A model generated the notes under the pieces. The model was not told the DNA's origin. It did no database searches and saw nothing but the letters and a program-made list of their open reading frames with translations. This document shows, one piece after another, positions 46,304 through 53,570 of a DNA stretch of 64,000 bases; the stretch's first letter is position 1, and each line of letters opens with the position of its first letter. The stretch is from Thermoanaerobacteraceae bacterium (GTDB lineage: Bacteria > Bacillota > JADQBR01): the NCBI GenBank assembly GCA_017656305.1, contig JACDOG010000006.1, positions 78,282 to 142,281 of the forward strand, in the 5' to 3' direction. The position numbers and the translations under genes were made by a program.

Positions 46304-47650
46304 TTGGACAGAATGTCTCTCCCTGTTCTATTGTTTATTTCATTACCGGAAGCAATGCTGGTAGGTGTGATTGGTTTATTAATTTTGTGTTTTAAACCAA
46401 CTCTAAAGGAAATAACTTTAATAGGCATTCTCCAGGCTATTTGCAGTTTATTCATTCGCTCGTTACCACTGGCTTTCGGTGTACATTCTTTACTGCAAAT
46501 TATTGCCTTTTCCCTGATAATATGTTTCGTATTGTTAATTCCTTACAAATTCAGCGTATTGGCGGCATTACTGGGTTTAAGTATTTATGGAAGTGTAGAG
46601 GCTGTATCCGCACCGTTTATACTTACCTTAACCGGACTGTCTCTGGCATCAGTTTTAGATAATGTCTGGCTGCGACTGGCTTTTTTTCTGCCTGAAGCTC
46701 TGATTTTGGTTATTATAATTCTGTTAATCCGACGCTTAAATCTGAGGTTACCCGAGCACTGGTTAGAGTTAATGGGAGCTAATAAATTCTATGTGAATAA
46801 ATACGTTCCATTGATAAGCTTATTTTTAATTCAATTTGTTTTGATGATAGTATTTTATCTGTCAAACTTTCTTGAGAAAAATTCACTATCAAATATAGGA
46901 ACTATTACTTCTGATCCCTTCATACTAATTTTAATAATTGCGTTATTATCAATTATTTCAATCTTCATAATGAAACGGATTATATCTCTGCTTCAAGATG
47001 AAATTGAGACCAGAACTCAATTGGATTCTCTTCGCCATGTAGAGGAATTAATACGTACCATCCGTATGCAGCGCCATAATTTTAACCATGATCTGCAAGT
47101 AGTTTATGGCTTGCTTCAAGTAGAGGCTTTCCAAGAGGCAAAGGACTATATTAAAAAAAGCATGGAAGAAATTGCAATCACTTCAGAATTAATAAAGACG
47201 GATAACCTGGTAATTACAACGTTGTTGCAGACCAAGGCAGGCCTGGCGGAAGGCAAGAAAATAAATTTTAAAGTAGATGTGAAAACGAGCCTTCGGAAAT
47301 TACCGTTGAAATTAAGAGATCTGAATATAATTCTCGGGAATTTGATAGACAATGCTCTTGAAGCAGCCGAAGGGATGCCTTTGGATCAAAGAAAGGTAGA
47401 GGTGGAACTCTCAGAAGACTTAAATGGCTATGTTATTGAGGTCAAAAACTATGGCCCGCCAATAAAGCCGGAGTTAATTGAAAAAATTTTCGATCCGGGG
47501 TTTTCTACCAAAGGTGAAGACAGGGGTATGGGACTCTATAGTGTTAAAAAGCTCGTACAGAAGTATAACGGCGACATACAAGTAACCAGCAACTCAAGCT
47601 GTACCAGTTTTACGGTTCATATACCTTACAAAAGTGGCTCAGGAAGGTGA
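46304..47650 (+). CDS. AgrC-like GHKL sensor histidine kinase
   Basis: 448-residue membrane histidine kinase. Residues 1-235 hold about six or seven membrane helices without a large extracellular domain, as in AgrC/FsrC peptide receptors. The phospho-acceptor box is MQRHNFNHDLQVVYGLL with His near residue 257. The GHKL ATPase shows ILGNLIDNALEAAEG (N box) and GEDRGMGLYSVKKLVQKYNG (G box). TTG start after GGGGAGG. It precedes agrB by one base, so it is the probable receptor for the peptide made here. Codon use is more A/T-rich than in the core block. Confidence 0.92.
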   Translation: MDRMSLPVLLFISLPEAMLVGVIGLLILCFKPTLKEITLIGILQAICSLFIRSLPLAFGVHSLLQIIAFSLIICFVLLIPYKFSVLAALLGLSIYGSVEAVSAPFILTLTGLSLASVLDNVWLRLAFFLPEALILVIIILLIRRLNLRLPEHWLELMGANKFYVNKYVPLISLFLIQFVLMIVFYLSNFLEKNSLSNIGTITSDPFILILIIALLSIISIFIMKRIISLLQDEIETRTQLDSLRHVEELIRTIRMQRHNFNHDLQVVYGLLQVEAFQEAKDYIKKSMEEIAITSELIKTDNLVITTLLQTKAGLAEGKKINFKVDVKTSLRKLPLKLRDLNIILGNLIDNALEAAEGMPLDQRKVEVELSEDLNGYVIEVKNYGPPIKPELIEKIFDPGFSTKGEDRGMGLYSVKKLVQKYNGDIQVTSNSSCTSFTVHIPYKSGSGR

Positions 47651-47651
47651 A

Positions 47652-48296
47652 ATGGTGGTCGATTTAAAGAATACTGCTTCAGGCATTGCCCGATATTTGG
47701 CCCGCGAGTTAGACCTTGATCCGAAGAATGCTGAAGTAATACGGTACGGAATGGAAATAATCCTGGGAGCTTTATTAAAAGGTTCGATAATTATAGGTTT
47801 TTCCTATTGGTTGGGGATAACTCCTTATGTTTTGGTAGCTCTAATTACTTCAGGTATGTTCAGGTTGCTTTCCGGGGGAGCCCATTGCAATACATATATG
47901 CGCTGCTTGATATTTAGCTCAACCACACTGCTTTTAATTGGAATTTTGGCTCTTCTAATTGCTCCGTACGTTAATGAAAACTCGGTGATGCTCTCAGTGT
48001 TTGCGCTGGCATTGGCCGGCCTATATTTTGTAACGAAGTGGGCTCCGGTGGACAATCCCAACAAACCCATCCCTTCGGATAAAAAGGGAAAATACAAAAA
48101 GCTTTCAGTAATCTACGTTATTACCTGGGCCATAGTTGTGATTGTATTTTTACTTAACCGAAATGAACTACCGTTAACTTTTCCCATTATTTTAGCTAGC
48201 ATGGGTGGTTTTACAGTTCAACTGTTAAGTTTATGTCCGGCCGGTTACCGGCTGATAGGTGTTATTGACTGTATGCTCGGCAAATTTTTTCCATAG
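47652..48296 (+). CDS. agrB: AgrB-like accessory gene regulator peptidase
   Basis: 214-residue membrane cysteine endopeptidase that cleaves and cyclises AgrD-type precursors. Catalytic residues are His78 and Cys85 in GGAHCNTYMRC, the same seven-residue spacing as His77/Cys84 of staphylococcal AgrB. Several membrane helices follow, and the C-terminal LSLCPAGYRLIGVIDCMLGKFF is as in homologs. ATG 47652 has AGGAAGG 5 nt upstream; the GTG at 47634 lies inside the kinase gene. The substrate is the peptide at 48431. A 30-bp piece of its 3' end recurs at 52771. Confidence 0.93.
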   Translation: MVVDLKNTASGIARYLARELDLDPKNAEVIRYGMEIILGALLKGSIIIGFSYWLGITPYVLVALITSGMFRLLSGGAHCNTYMRCLIFSSTTLLLIGILALLIAPYVNENSVMLSVFALALAGLYFVTKWAPVDNPNKPIPSDKKGKYKKLSVIYVITWAIVVIVFLLNRNELPLTFPIILASMGGFTVQLLSLCPAGYRLIGVIDCMLGKFFP

Positions 48297-48325
48297 CCCC
48301 TTACATTTTCGGTAAACAATAATGA

Positions 48326-48393
48326 CTTTTCAGACAAGGAAAATGCACTTTTGGACAAAGTTTATACAAATAAGCAAATAATTACTTTATAAT
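48326..48393 (+). promoter_or_regulatory. Putative LytTR-controlled promoter of agrD
   Basis: Two direct repeats, CTTTTCAGACAA (48326-48337) and CTTTTGGACAA (48348-48358), have their GACAA cores 21 bp apart. They precede a weak -35 TACAAA (48365-48370) and TATAAT (48388-48393, 17-bp spacer). A poor -35 with paired sites just upstream is the design of AgrA-activated promoters, so autoinduction by the regulator at 48591 is inferred. Confidence 0.7.
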
Positions 48394-48430
48394 CAGAATT
48401 AAGACATATTAAAAAGGGGGGAGTGGAAAC

Positions 48431-48568
48431 GTGTTTAAAAGGGCTAAACTCACCTTTCTTTCCGCTATAGCTACCCTAGCTCTTTTTGTAGGTTTTCTAA
48501 GCATTAAACCAGCAAGTTTTTTTCTGTGGTACCAGCCTGAAATACCCGAACACCTTAAACATAATTAA
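48431..48568 (+). CDS. agrD: AgrD-like cyclic lactone autoinducer precursor
   Basis: 45 residues from GTG 48431 (GGGGGGAG upstream). The N terminus is a hydrophobic/amphipathic helix (KLTFLSAIATLALFVGFL), the middle is KPASFFLWYQPE and the tail is acidic then basic (IPEHLKHN). The pattern KPxSxxxxYQPExPxxL is typical of the clostridial cyclic-autoinducer family. Position 29 is Ser rather than Cys, so the ring should be a lactone (as in enterococcal GBAP), probably from Ser29 to Trp33. Lies between agrB and the response regulator. Confidence 0.85.
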   Translation: MFKRAKLTFLSAIATLALFVGFLSIKPASFFLWYQPEIPEHLKHN

Positions 48569-48590
48569 TTAATGAGAAAGGTGCAGCTAA

Positions 48591-49352
48591 ATGCTTAAGG
48601 TCATAATAGCTGAAGATGACCCTTCCATGAGGTTGGTTTTAAGACGAGTATTGGATGGGATTTCAGGAACGGGAGTAATAGGGGAGGCGGAAAACGGCCA
48701 GCAACTGGTTCAGATGGTGGAAGAACTCCAGCCGGATGTGGTTTTTATAGACGTCGATATGCCGGAAATGAGCGGAGTAGAGGCGGCGAGAGAGATCTTT
48801 GACATTGATCCCAAGATTTTTATAATTTTTGCAACGGCTTATGATAATTATACTCACGAAGCTTTTGAAGTTTACGCTTTCGATTACCTTATCAAACCAT
48901 TTAAACTTGAACGAATTAAGCAGACAATGGAACGAATCATCGAATTAAAAGGGGAAATGGATAAAGCCGGGTTTGTAGAACGACCAAAGACGCAACCAGC
49001 CGGAGAGAAACGAGAATCTGAGAACTTAAAACTGATGATTTCCTCAAATGATAAATGCACACTGATCAATGTCCACGATATAGTCTTAATTACCCGTTCT
49101 GACCGCAAAACAGTCATTCATACTGTGCAGGGAAGTTTTACAACTTATGAAACCCTTAAGCAATTGGAAGAACGGATTAAAAGCCACAAACTATTCCGCT
49201 GCCATAAAAGTTATATGATCAATGTGGACATGGTTACAGAAATTTTACCCTGGGGAAACAGGTCTTATTTGGTCAAGTTAGCAAACGTTAAAGAAAAAGC
49301 TATAATCACGCTGGAAAAACTACAAGAATTTCAGGAAAAATATTGCCTGTAA
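48591..49352 (+). CDS. LytTR-family response regulator (AgrA-like)
   Basis: 253 residues: an N-terminal receiver domain (VIIAEDDPSMR acidic pocket, phospho-acceptor Asp54 in FIDVDMPEMSG, IIFATAYDNY, FDYLIKPFK) and a C-terminal LytTR DNA-binding domain. The LytTR part spans residues ~145-250, with ISSNDKCTLINVHDIVLITR and FRCHKSYMINVDMV. The partner is the kinase at 46304. LytTR proteins bind pairs of ~9-12 bp direct repeats spaced by about two helical turns, which is what is found upstream of agrD and the secreted-protein gene. AAAGGTG precedes the ATG. Confidence 0.93.
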   Translation: MLKVIIAEDDPSMRLVLRRVLDGISGTGVIGEAENGQQLVQMVEELQPDVVFIDVDMPEMSGVEAAREIFDIDPKIFIIFATAYDNYTHEAFEVYAFDYLIKPFKLERIKQTMERIIELKGEMDKAGFVERPKTQPAGEKRESENLKLMISSNDKCTLINVHDIVLITRSDRKTVIHTVQGSFTTYETLKQLEERIKSHKLFRCHKSYMINVDMVTEILPWGNRSYLVKLANVKEKAIITLEKLQEFQEKYCL

Positions 49353-49361
49353 GGTAAAATT

Positions 49362-49391
49362 GCTCTTGGTTCACCAAGGGCATTTTTTTTC
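49362..49391 (+). terminator. Terminator of the agr-type operon
   Basis: TGCTCTTGG and CCAAGGGCA form a 9-bp stem (one G-T pair) followed by eight T. An identical copy lies at 53008-53037. Confidence 0.92.
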
Positions 49392-49420
49392 GTCCCGGAA
49401 GTTTTGATCAAGGATATTGA

Positions 49421-49489
49421 CTTTTCAGACAATGATATTGCCTTTGTAGACAATGTCTATTGAAATTGACCAGAGGATTTGTCTAGAAT
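49421..49489 (+). promoter_or_regulatory. Putative LytTR-controlled promoter of the secreted-protein/ABC operon
   Basis: CTTTTCAGACAATG (49421-49434) and CTTTGTAGACAATG (49442-49455) are direct repeats with GACAA cores 21 bp apart. TTGAAA (49460-49465) and TAGAAT (49484-49489, 18-bp spacer) follow. The geometry equals that of the agrD promoter. The leader to 49664 holds no other gene and includes a segment (49520-49572) repeated at 52351-52400. Confidence 0.7.
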
Positions 49490-49664
49490 TGGAATTGCAG
49501 GAAAACTTCGCATTTATCTTAGTAGAATAAACCTCTACAGATCATTCGTCAGGTAAAAACCGCATTTTAGAATGATTTACCCGCATTTAAGGCGGATTTA
49601 ATGACAAAGGTGATTCAAATATATGGTTGAGCAGGAAGAAACTGTTTTTCGGGAGGCGCTTCAA

Positions 49665-50297
49665 ATGACTGCGGTGGAAACGAAACTGTGTAAACATATT
49701 AAATCTTTAGTAAAGAAAATTGAGGGGCTGCTGATCGTGCTGATGGTAGCGGTGATCATGGTCACCTTCTCGCCCGCTGCCTTTGCAGCTAGTGACGAAC
49801 CTTCCAGTGGTACGCCCATTGAAACGGCTACCGTTGAACCGGAACCGGAAATCCGTGTTATTCATGAGTCGACCAAAGAAGTGAAGGACCAGTTCAGTAA
49901 GGACAAAGCCTTCTCAACACAGGCAATCAATACCAATGCGGTTAATCAGTCCACATGGTATACTCTGGTGGAATATAAGAGCTTGGTGGGCTTGACAGTA
50001 GCCACCCAAAAAGCTTATACGCAGTGGACGTGGGGTGACGGCTATCTTTACAGCTTTGGCCGGGCGTTGTGGCAGGACCTTTGGTCTGTTCCGCCGAACT
50101 TCTGGTCAGACGCCAGTCAGTCGTGGGATTACTTTTATACTGGTTACGGCGGGTTCGGACAATCCCATCATGTAGCCAAGCTTACATTTGGCGTACCTAC
50201 GCCGTGGGGGCCTATTGGCAGCAACATATGGAGCAACGTCGTAGCTCAGGTGGACGGCTATGGCAACTATCGCTTAATCTCAGCCGGTGCCCGCTAA
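49665..50297 (+). CDS. Secreted Trp/Tyr-rich protein, probably quorum-regulated
   Basis: 210 residues from ATG 49665 (GGGAGG 8 nt upstream; ATG 49623 in frame would add 14). A long basic n-region and hydrophobic core (GLLIVLMVAVIMVTF) end in a signal-peptidase site near AAFA. An acidic/Pro linker comes next. The mature part is rich in Trp and Tyr (TQWTWGDGYLYSFGRALWQD, PTPWGPIGSNIWSNVV). No Cys in the mature region and no domain I can name. It follows a putative AgrA-type promoter and precedes an ABC transporter by 24 bp, so an exported effector, bacteriocin-like protein or surface protein is possible. Confidence 0.75.
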   Translation: MTAVETKLCKHIKSLVKKIEGLLIVLMVAVIMVTFSPAAFAASDEPSSGTPIETATVEPEPEIRVIHESTKEVKDQFSKDKAFSTQAINTNAVNQSTWYTLVEYKSLVGLTVATQKAYTQWTWGDGYLYSFGRALWQDLWSVPPNFWSDASQSWDYFYTGYGGFGQSHHVAKLTFGVPTPWGPIGSNIWSNVVAQVDGYGNYRLISAGAR

Positions 50298-50321
50298 TCT
50301 CGCCGTCAGGAGGAGGAGAAC

Positions 50322-51245
50322 ATGAACTTGCCACAGCATATTGGCATTCAGGTGGTAGATCTCACTAAAAGGTACGGCCGTACTACCGTCCTGAACCGCG
50401 TCTCTTTTCGCCTCACCGCCGGACGTAGCGCAGTTGTCCTCGGCGCCAACGGAGTCGGGAAGTCCACTTTTGTACGTCTTATTGCTGGTCTTACACGGCC
50501 ATCGGCAGGGGAAGTGCTTGTCAACGGCCGGCTGCCCGGAGCTGTGCCTGACCTGGGGGTTCTTTTTGAGGACCCTCAGGTCTACCCTCATCTTCCAGGC
50601 CTACATAATCTCTTCCTCCTGGCCGGTGAAATTCGCTTGCCGGAAGACGAACAACACCATGTCTTGGAAGCGTTAGGGCTATCCCACTCTCTGCTCAGGC
50701 GCAAAGCCGGAGCATATTCATTCGGCCAGAGGCGACGGCTAACATTGGCAGCAATCTCGTTTCGCGACCCTCTCCTATGGGTGCTCGATGAACCGACCAA
50801 CGGCCTCGATCCAACTGGGATCAAGGCTTTCATTACGCTCCTTAAGGAGCGCAAGGAAAAAGGGAAAACTATCTTGCTAACGGGCCAAGCACTAGCAGCC
50901 TTCGAAGAGTTAGCCGATGATGTGTGGGTGCTCAAAGATGGAGCTCTAACTTATCTTGGTGAATGGCGTACACTTCGAGATCAAATGCCGGGGATCATAA
51001 AGCTGCGCCCGCATGATATCCGTGCGGCACAGGAGGCCCTTGTGCAAAGAGGCATTCATGCTTTGGACGTAGTAGAAGACGGCACAATCGTCGTTCGGGG
51101 AACTGCCTCTGATTTCGAACGGGTTGGGCACCTCCTCGCCAATTCCGGTATTTCAACCTACGAGTTTCGTTACGACCCTCCCTCGCTGGAAGATTTCTAC
51201 CGCGTGGCAGCTTCAGGGGAAAGAACGGAGGGAAAAGCCCAATGA
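50322..51245 (+). CDS. ABC transporter ATP-binding protein
   Basis: 307 residues. Walker A GANGVGKST near residue 44, signature YSFGQRRRLTLA, Walker B LLWVLDEPTNGLDP, followed by a 90-residue C-terminal extension typical of drug/bacteriocin-type ABC-2 ATPases (CcmA/BcrA-like). AGGAGGAG precedes the ATG. The stop overlaps the permease start by 4 bp. Composition is richer in C than the neighbouring agr genes, which may point to separate acquisition. Substrate unknown; self-protection against, or export of, the upstream secreted protein is a reasonable guess. Confidence 0.92.
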   Translation: MNLPQHIGIQVVDLTKRYGRTTVLNRVSFRLTAGRSAVVLGANGVGKSTFVRLIAGLTRPSAGEVLVNGRLPGAVPDLGVLFEDPQVYPHLPGLHNLFLLAGEIRLPEDEQHHVLEALGLSHSLLRRKAGAYSFGQRRRLTLAAISFRDPLLWVLDEPTNGLDPTGIKAFITLLKERKEKGKTILLTGQALAAFEELADDVWVLKDGALTYLGEWRTLRDQMPGIIKLRPHDIRAAQEALVQRGIHALDVVEDGTIVVRGTASDFERVGHLLANSGISTYEFRYDPPSLEDFYRVAASGERTEGKAQ

Positions 51246-52117
51246 AAGATATCCTGCAACGGGAACTGAGCAAGTACCTTTATGCCCCCTTGCTTTGGGT
51301 TCTCTTGGCTCTCTGGACCCTGATTTTGCTGTGGGCTTATTTCGATCCATTCGCACACCTTCGCCACCTGGTCGCCCAACTCGCCTTGGCACCGCAAGGG
51401 ATCGTCCCGCTTCTCAAAAGAGATGCCCAGCAGATTGCCGCCGTTGTTTCCCCTGGGATGGCTACAAACTACTCCCTCTCGGTTTGGTCCGCCATCGGCC
51501 CTCACCTCACGGCTATAATCGGGGCCTATTTAGGGGGGAGCGAGTACTCGTGGCGCACCTTGCCCGCTATGCTTACACATACACGACGCCGCGACCTGAT
51601 CACGGTGAAACTGGTGCTTTTAACACTGTATATTCTCGTACTCGTTGGTATCACGCTCGTGGTGGGTTTGGCCGCTGCCTGGTATACCACATGGGAAATC
51701 CGGCAACTGTATCCGGAACTCATTGATGGAGTTACGACATTGCCAGAGAAAGGGATTTTTCTGCAAATCTTCGTGGCCGTTATCGGGCCACTTATCTGGG
51801 GTGTTCTCGGTTTCCTCGTTGCGGTTACTACTAAGAGCACTTTGGCTGGAGTGCTCGCAGGTATCTTGTATCCTTACTTCGAAATTGTGGGGATGGGCCG
51901 TTATCTTGCCGACAGTGCGGTTTATAACTGGCTTCCTGCGGTTGCTCAAATATCCTTGTTGCCGGCAGCCTTTGTTTACGTCGAGGGCGCTGGTGTTGTG
52001 GGTTCTCCCATGCTCCCGCGTATTTTGGATATTTGGAAAGCACTGCCGTTAACGTTGGTTTACCTGATTCTCTTGATTCTTACCAGCATCTGGGCATTTC
52101 GGTCTCAAGACGCGTGA
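51242..52117 (+). CDS. ABC-2 type transporter permease
   Basis: 291 residues with about six membrane helices, starting inside a cytoplasmic segment (KDILQRELSKYLYAPLLWVLL). An inserted extracellular/cytoplasmic loop lies at residues ~35-80, and the helix pairs LVLLTLYILVLVGITLVVGL and IFVAVIGPLIWGVLGFLVAV are clear. It resembles ABC-2 permeases of the bacitracin/lantibiotic-immunity type in size and topology. Coupled to the ATPase by a 4-bp overlap. A terminator lies about 210 bp downstream. Confidence 0.85.
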   Translation: MKDILQRELSKYLYAPLLWVLLALWTLILLWAYFDPFAHLRHLVAQLALAPQGIVPLLKRDAQQIAAVVSPGMATNYSLSVWSAIGPHLTAIIGAYLGGSEYSWRTLPAMLTHTRRRDLITVKLVLLTLYILVLVGITLVVGLAAAWYTTWEIRQLYPELIDGVTTLPEKGIFLQIFVAVIGPLIWGVLGFLVAVTTKSTLAGVLAGILYPYFEIVGMGRYLADSAVYNWLPAVAQISLLPAAFVYVEGAGVVGSPMLPRILDIWKALPLTLVYLILLILTSIWAFRSQDA

Positions 52118-52324
52118 TTCGGACGTGCCGGGAGGAAAACTGTGCGGTATTCTGAATTTCTGTAGAACATAACTTCTTGTACCTTTTAAATCGAAAGAGA
52201 AAGGCGGGTGATTTGGATCTTATTCAGCTTTCAGCAAGGTTTGTAATAAAACCTGACGCGAAAACGAGGCGTTAGCCCAAAACATAGGAGGCTAATTAGA
52301 GAAATTTTGTCTTAAAAATTTTCA

Positions 52325-52353
52325 AACGGTCCGATATGGGCCGTTCTTATTTT
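52325..52353 (+). terminator. Probable terminator of the ABC operon
   Basis: AACGGTCC and GGGCCGTT form an 8-bp stem (one G-T pair) around GATAT, followed by CTTATTTT. The 207 bp between the permease stop and this hairpin show no ORF. Confidence 0.7.
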
Positions 52354-52400
52354 AGTGGAATTAAACTCTACAGGTCATTTGTCTGAGAAAACCCGCATTA
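52351..52400 (+). repeat. Diverged copy of the agr-type promoter leader
   Basis: TTTAGTGGAATTAAACTCTA with CAGGTCATTTGTCTG and ACCCGCATT is about 80 percent like 49520-49572, which lies in the leader of the secreted-protein gene. It sits just after the ABC operon terminator and suggests a third rearranged piece of the same region. Confidence 0.6.
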
Positions 52401-52431
52401 AATTGTTAGTCTTGACACTTATTTTAAATTT

Positions 52432-52764
52432 AAGCATGAAGAACTTTTCGGCAAAGCTCCGTGGGGTGTTGCTACCGATAGAAGCTTTGGTTCCAGGCCG
52501 ATGAAGAATTTTGTGTCCGAAGAGGGGTAAAACGTGCCAGCCTGCCCAAGAAGGGCAAACTTAGCCAAAAACAAAGGGAAGCAGAAACAATCATGGTTCA
52601 AAAGACTTCAGCGCTGGCGAGCTGGCGGTGAAGCTACTATCAGTGTGCTCAAACGCAAGTATGGCCTAAAGCGGAGTCTGTGCCGAGGTTACGAAGGAAC
52701 CAAAACCTGGGTGGCAAACGGGATATTTGCCTACAACCTGCAGAGAATAGCCAGCGTGGTATAG
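52432..52764 (+). pseudogene. DDE transposase C-terminal remnant
   Basis: Pieces of a DDE transposase are readable in shifting frames: EELFGKAPWGVATDRSFGSR, then RASLPKKGKLSQKQREAE, then WFKRLQRWRAGGEATISVLK and GLKRSLCRGYEGTKTWVANG to a stop at 52764. At least two frameshifts separate them (near 52522 and near 52580). The end resembles the C terminus of IS5-related/ISNCY transposases with the RWRAGxEAxISxLKRxYGL motif. No terminal inverted repeats are evident. It marks past transposition between the ABC operon and the agr duplicate. Confidence 0.8.
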
Positions 52765-52770
52765 AAAAAT

Positions 52771-53167
52771 GCCGGTTACCGGATGATAGGTGTTATTGAC
52801 CGCGGAAAACGGCCGGCAACTGGTTCAGATGGTGGAAGAACTCAGGCCGGATGTGGTTTTTATAGACGTCGATATGCCAGAAATGAACGGAGTAGAGGCG
52901 GCGAGAGAGATCTTTGACATTGATCCCAAGATTTTAAAGAAAAAGCTATAATCACGCTGGAAAAACTACAAGAATTTCAGGAAAAATATTGCCTGTAAGG
53001 TAAAATTGCTCTTGGTTCACCAAGGGCATTTTTTTTCGTCCCGGAAGTTTTGATCAAGGATATTGACTTTTCAGACAATGATATTGCCTTTGTAGACAAT
53101 GTCTATTGAAATTGACCAGAGGATTTGTCTAGAATTGGAATTGCAGGAAAACTTCACATTTATCTTA
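52771..53167 (+). pseudogene. Collapsed duplicate of agrB and the LytTR regulator
   Basis: Three blocks nearly identical to the intact agr locus are joined. 52771-52800 matches the agrB 3' part at 48240-48269. 52802-52937 matches the receiver domain at 48687-48823. 52937-53167 matches the regulator 3' end, terminator and downstream promoter at 49289-49521. The internal deletions leave no functional protein. The preserved part is the terminator plus the paired GACAA promoter, which now lies in front of a C39-like fragment. Confidence 0.9.
53067..53135 (+). promoter_or_regulatory. Third copy of the paired-GACAA promoter
   Basis: Sequence is identical to 49421-49489: GACAA cores at 53074-53078 and 53095-53099 (21 bp apart), TTGAAA at 53106 and TAGAAT at 53130. 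It would place whatever follows under the same regulator. Confidence 0.65.
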
Positions 53168-53282
53168 CAAGGCCAAGGCAGCAGCAATGTGTCTGGTTGA
53201 ATATACAATTTTTTACAGTCAGGAGCTTCGACCTGTTTAGCACCTCTATGAATTAGTCTAATTTACCTTCTTAAAATTCTAG

Positions 53283-53549
53283 CATTATCTGGGAAACTTT
53301 CCATCATTTTTAAAATACGGAGCGAAAAAAACAGCAATCAATAATGGTACTCCCCCAATTTTGAAACTTAAGAAAGGGAGTAGTACTCATTTTGTGGTTG
53401 TAGTCAGTTATAGTAGAACTGGTAGTTCTGCTAGTGATTTCACAATAAACGATCCTGCTACTGGCACACAAAAATCGTTGTCCAATTATATCAACAACGG
53501 CTGGACAGGAGAATACTTTGTAATTTACGAACCTGCCTATTGTGTTTAA
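53283..53549 (+). pseudogene. C39-peptidase-like C-terminal fragment
   Basis: The frame is open from 53283 (after TAG at 53280) to 53549 and reads YLGNFPSFLKYGAKKTAINN, then GSSTHFVVVVSYSRTGSSAS, DFTINDPATGTQKSLSNYIN and GEYFVIYEPAY. The HFVVV..DFTINDPATG pattern is that of the C39/papain-like peptidase domain around the catalytic His and Asp. The Cys half is absent, and only a TTG at 53361 could start it. It lies 150 bp after the third paired-GACAA promoter. Probably a remnant of a secreted peptidase-like protein. Confidence 0.7.
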
Positions 53550-53570
53550 CAATTAGTAGGAGGGTCACGG

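Noticed and set aside
48431..48568. Short hydrophobic ORF as a mere signal-peptide fragment
   Set aside because: Position between agrB and a LytTR regulator and the KPASFFLWYQPE core fit an AgrD-type precursor better.
49665..52117. Lactococcin 972-type bacteriocin operon
   Set aside because: The secreted protein is too long and lacks the family pattern, and the permease is a short ABC-2 type rather than the large membrane protein of that system.
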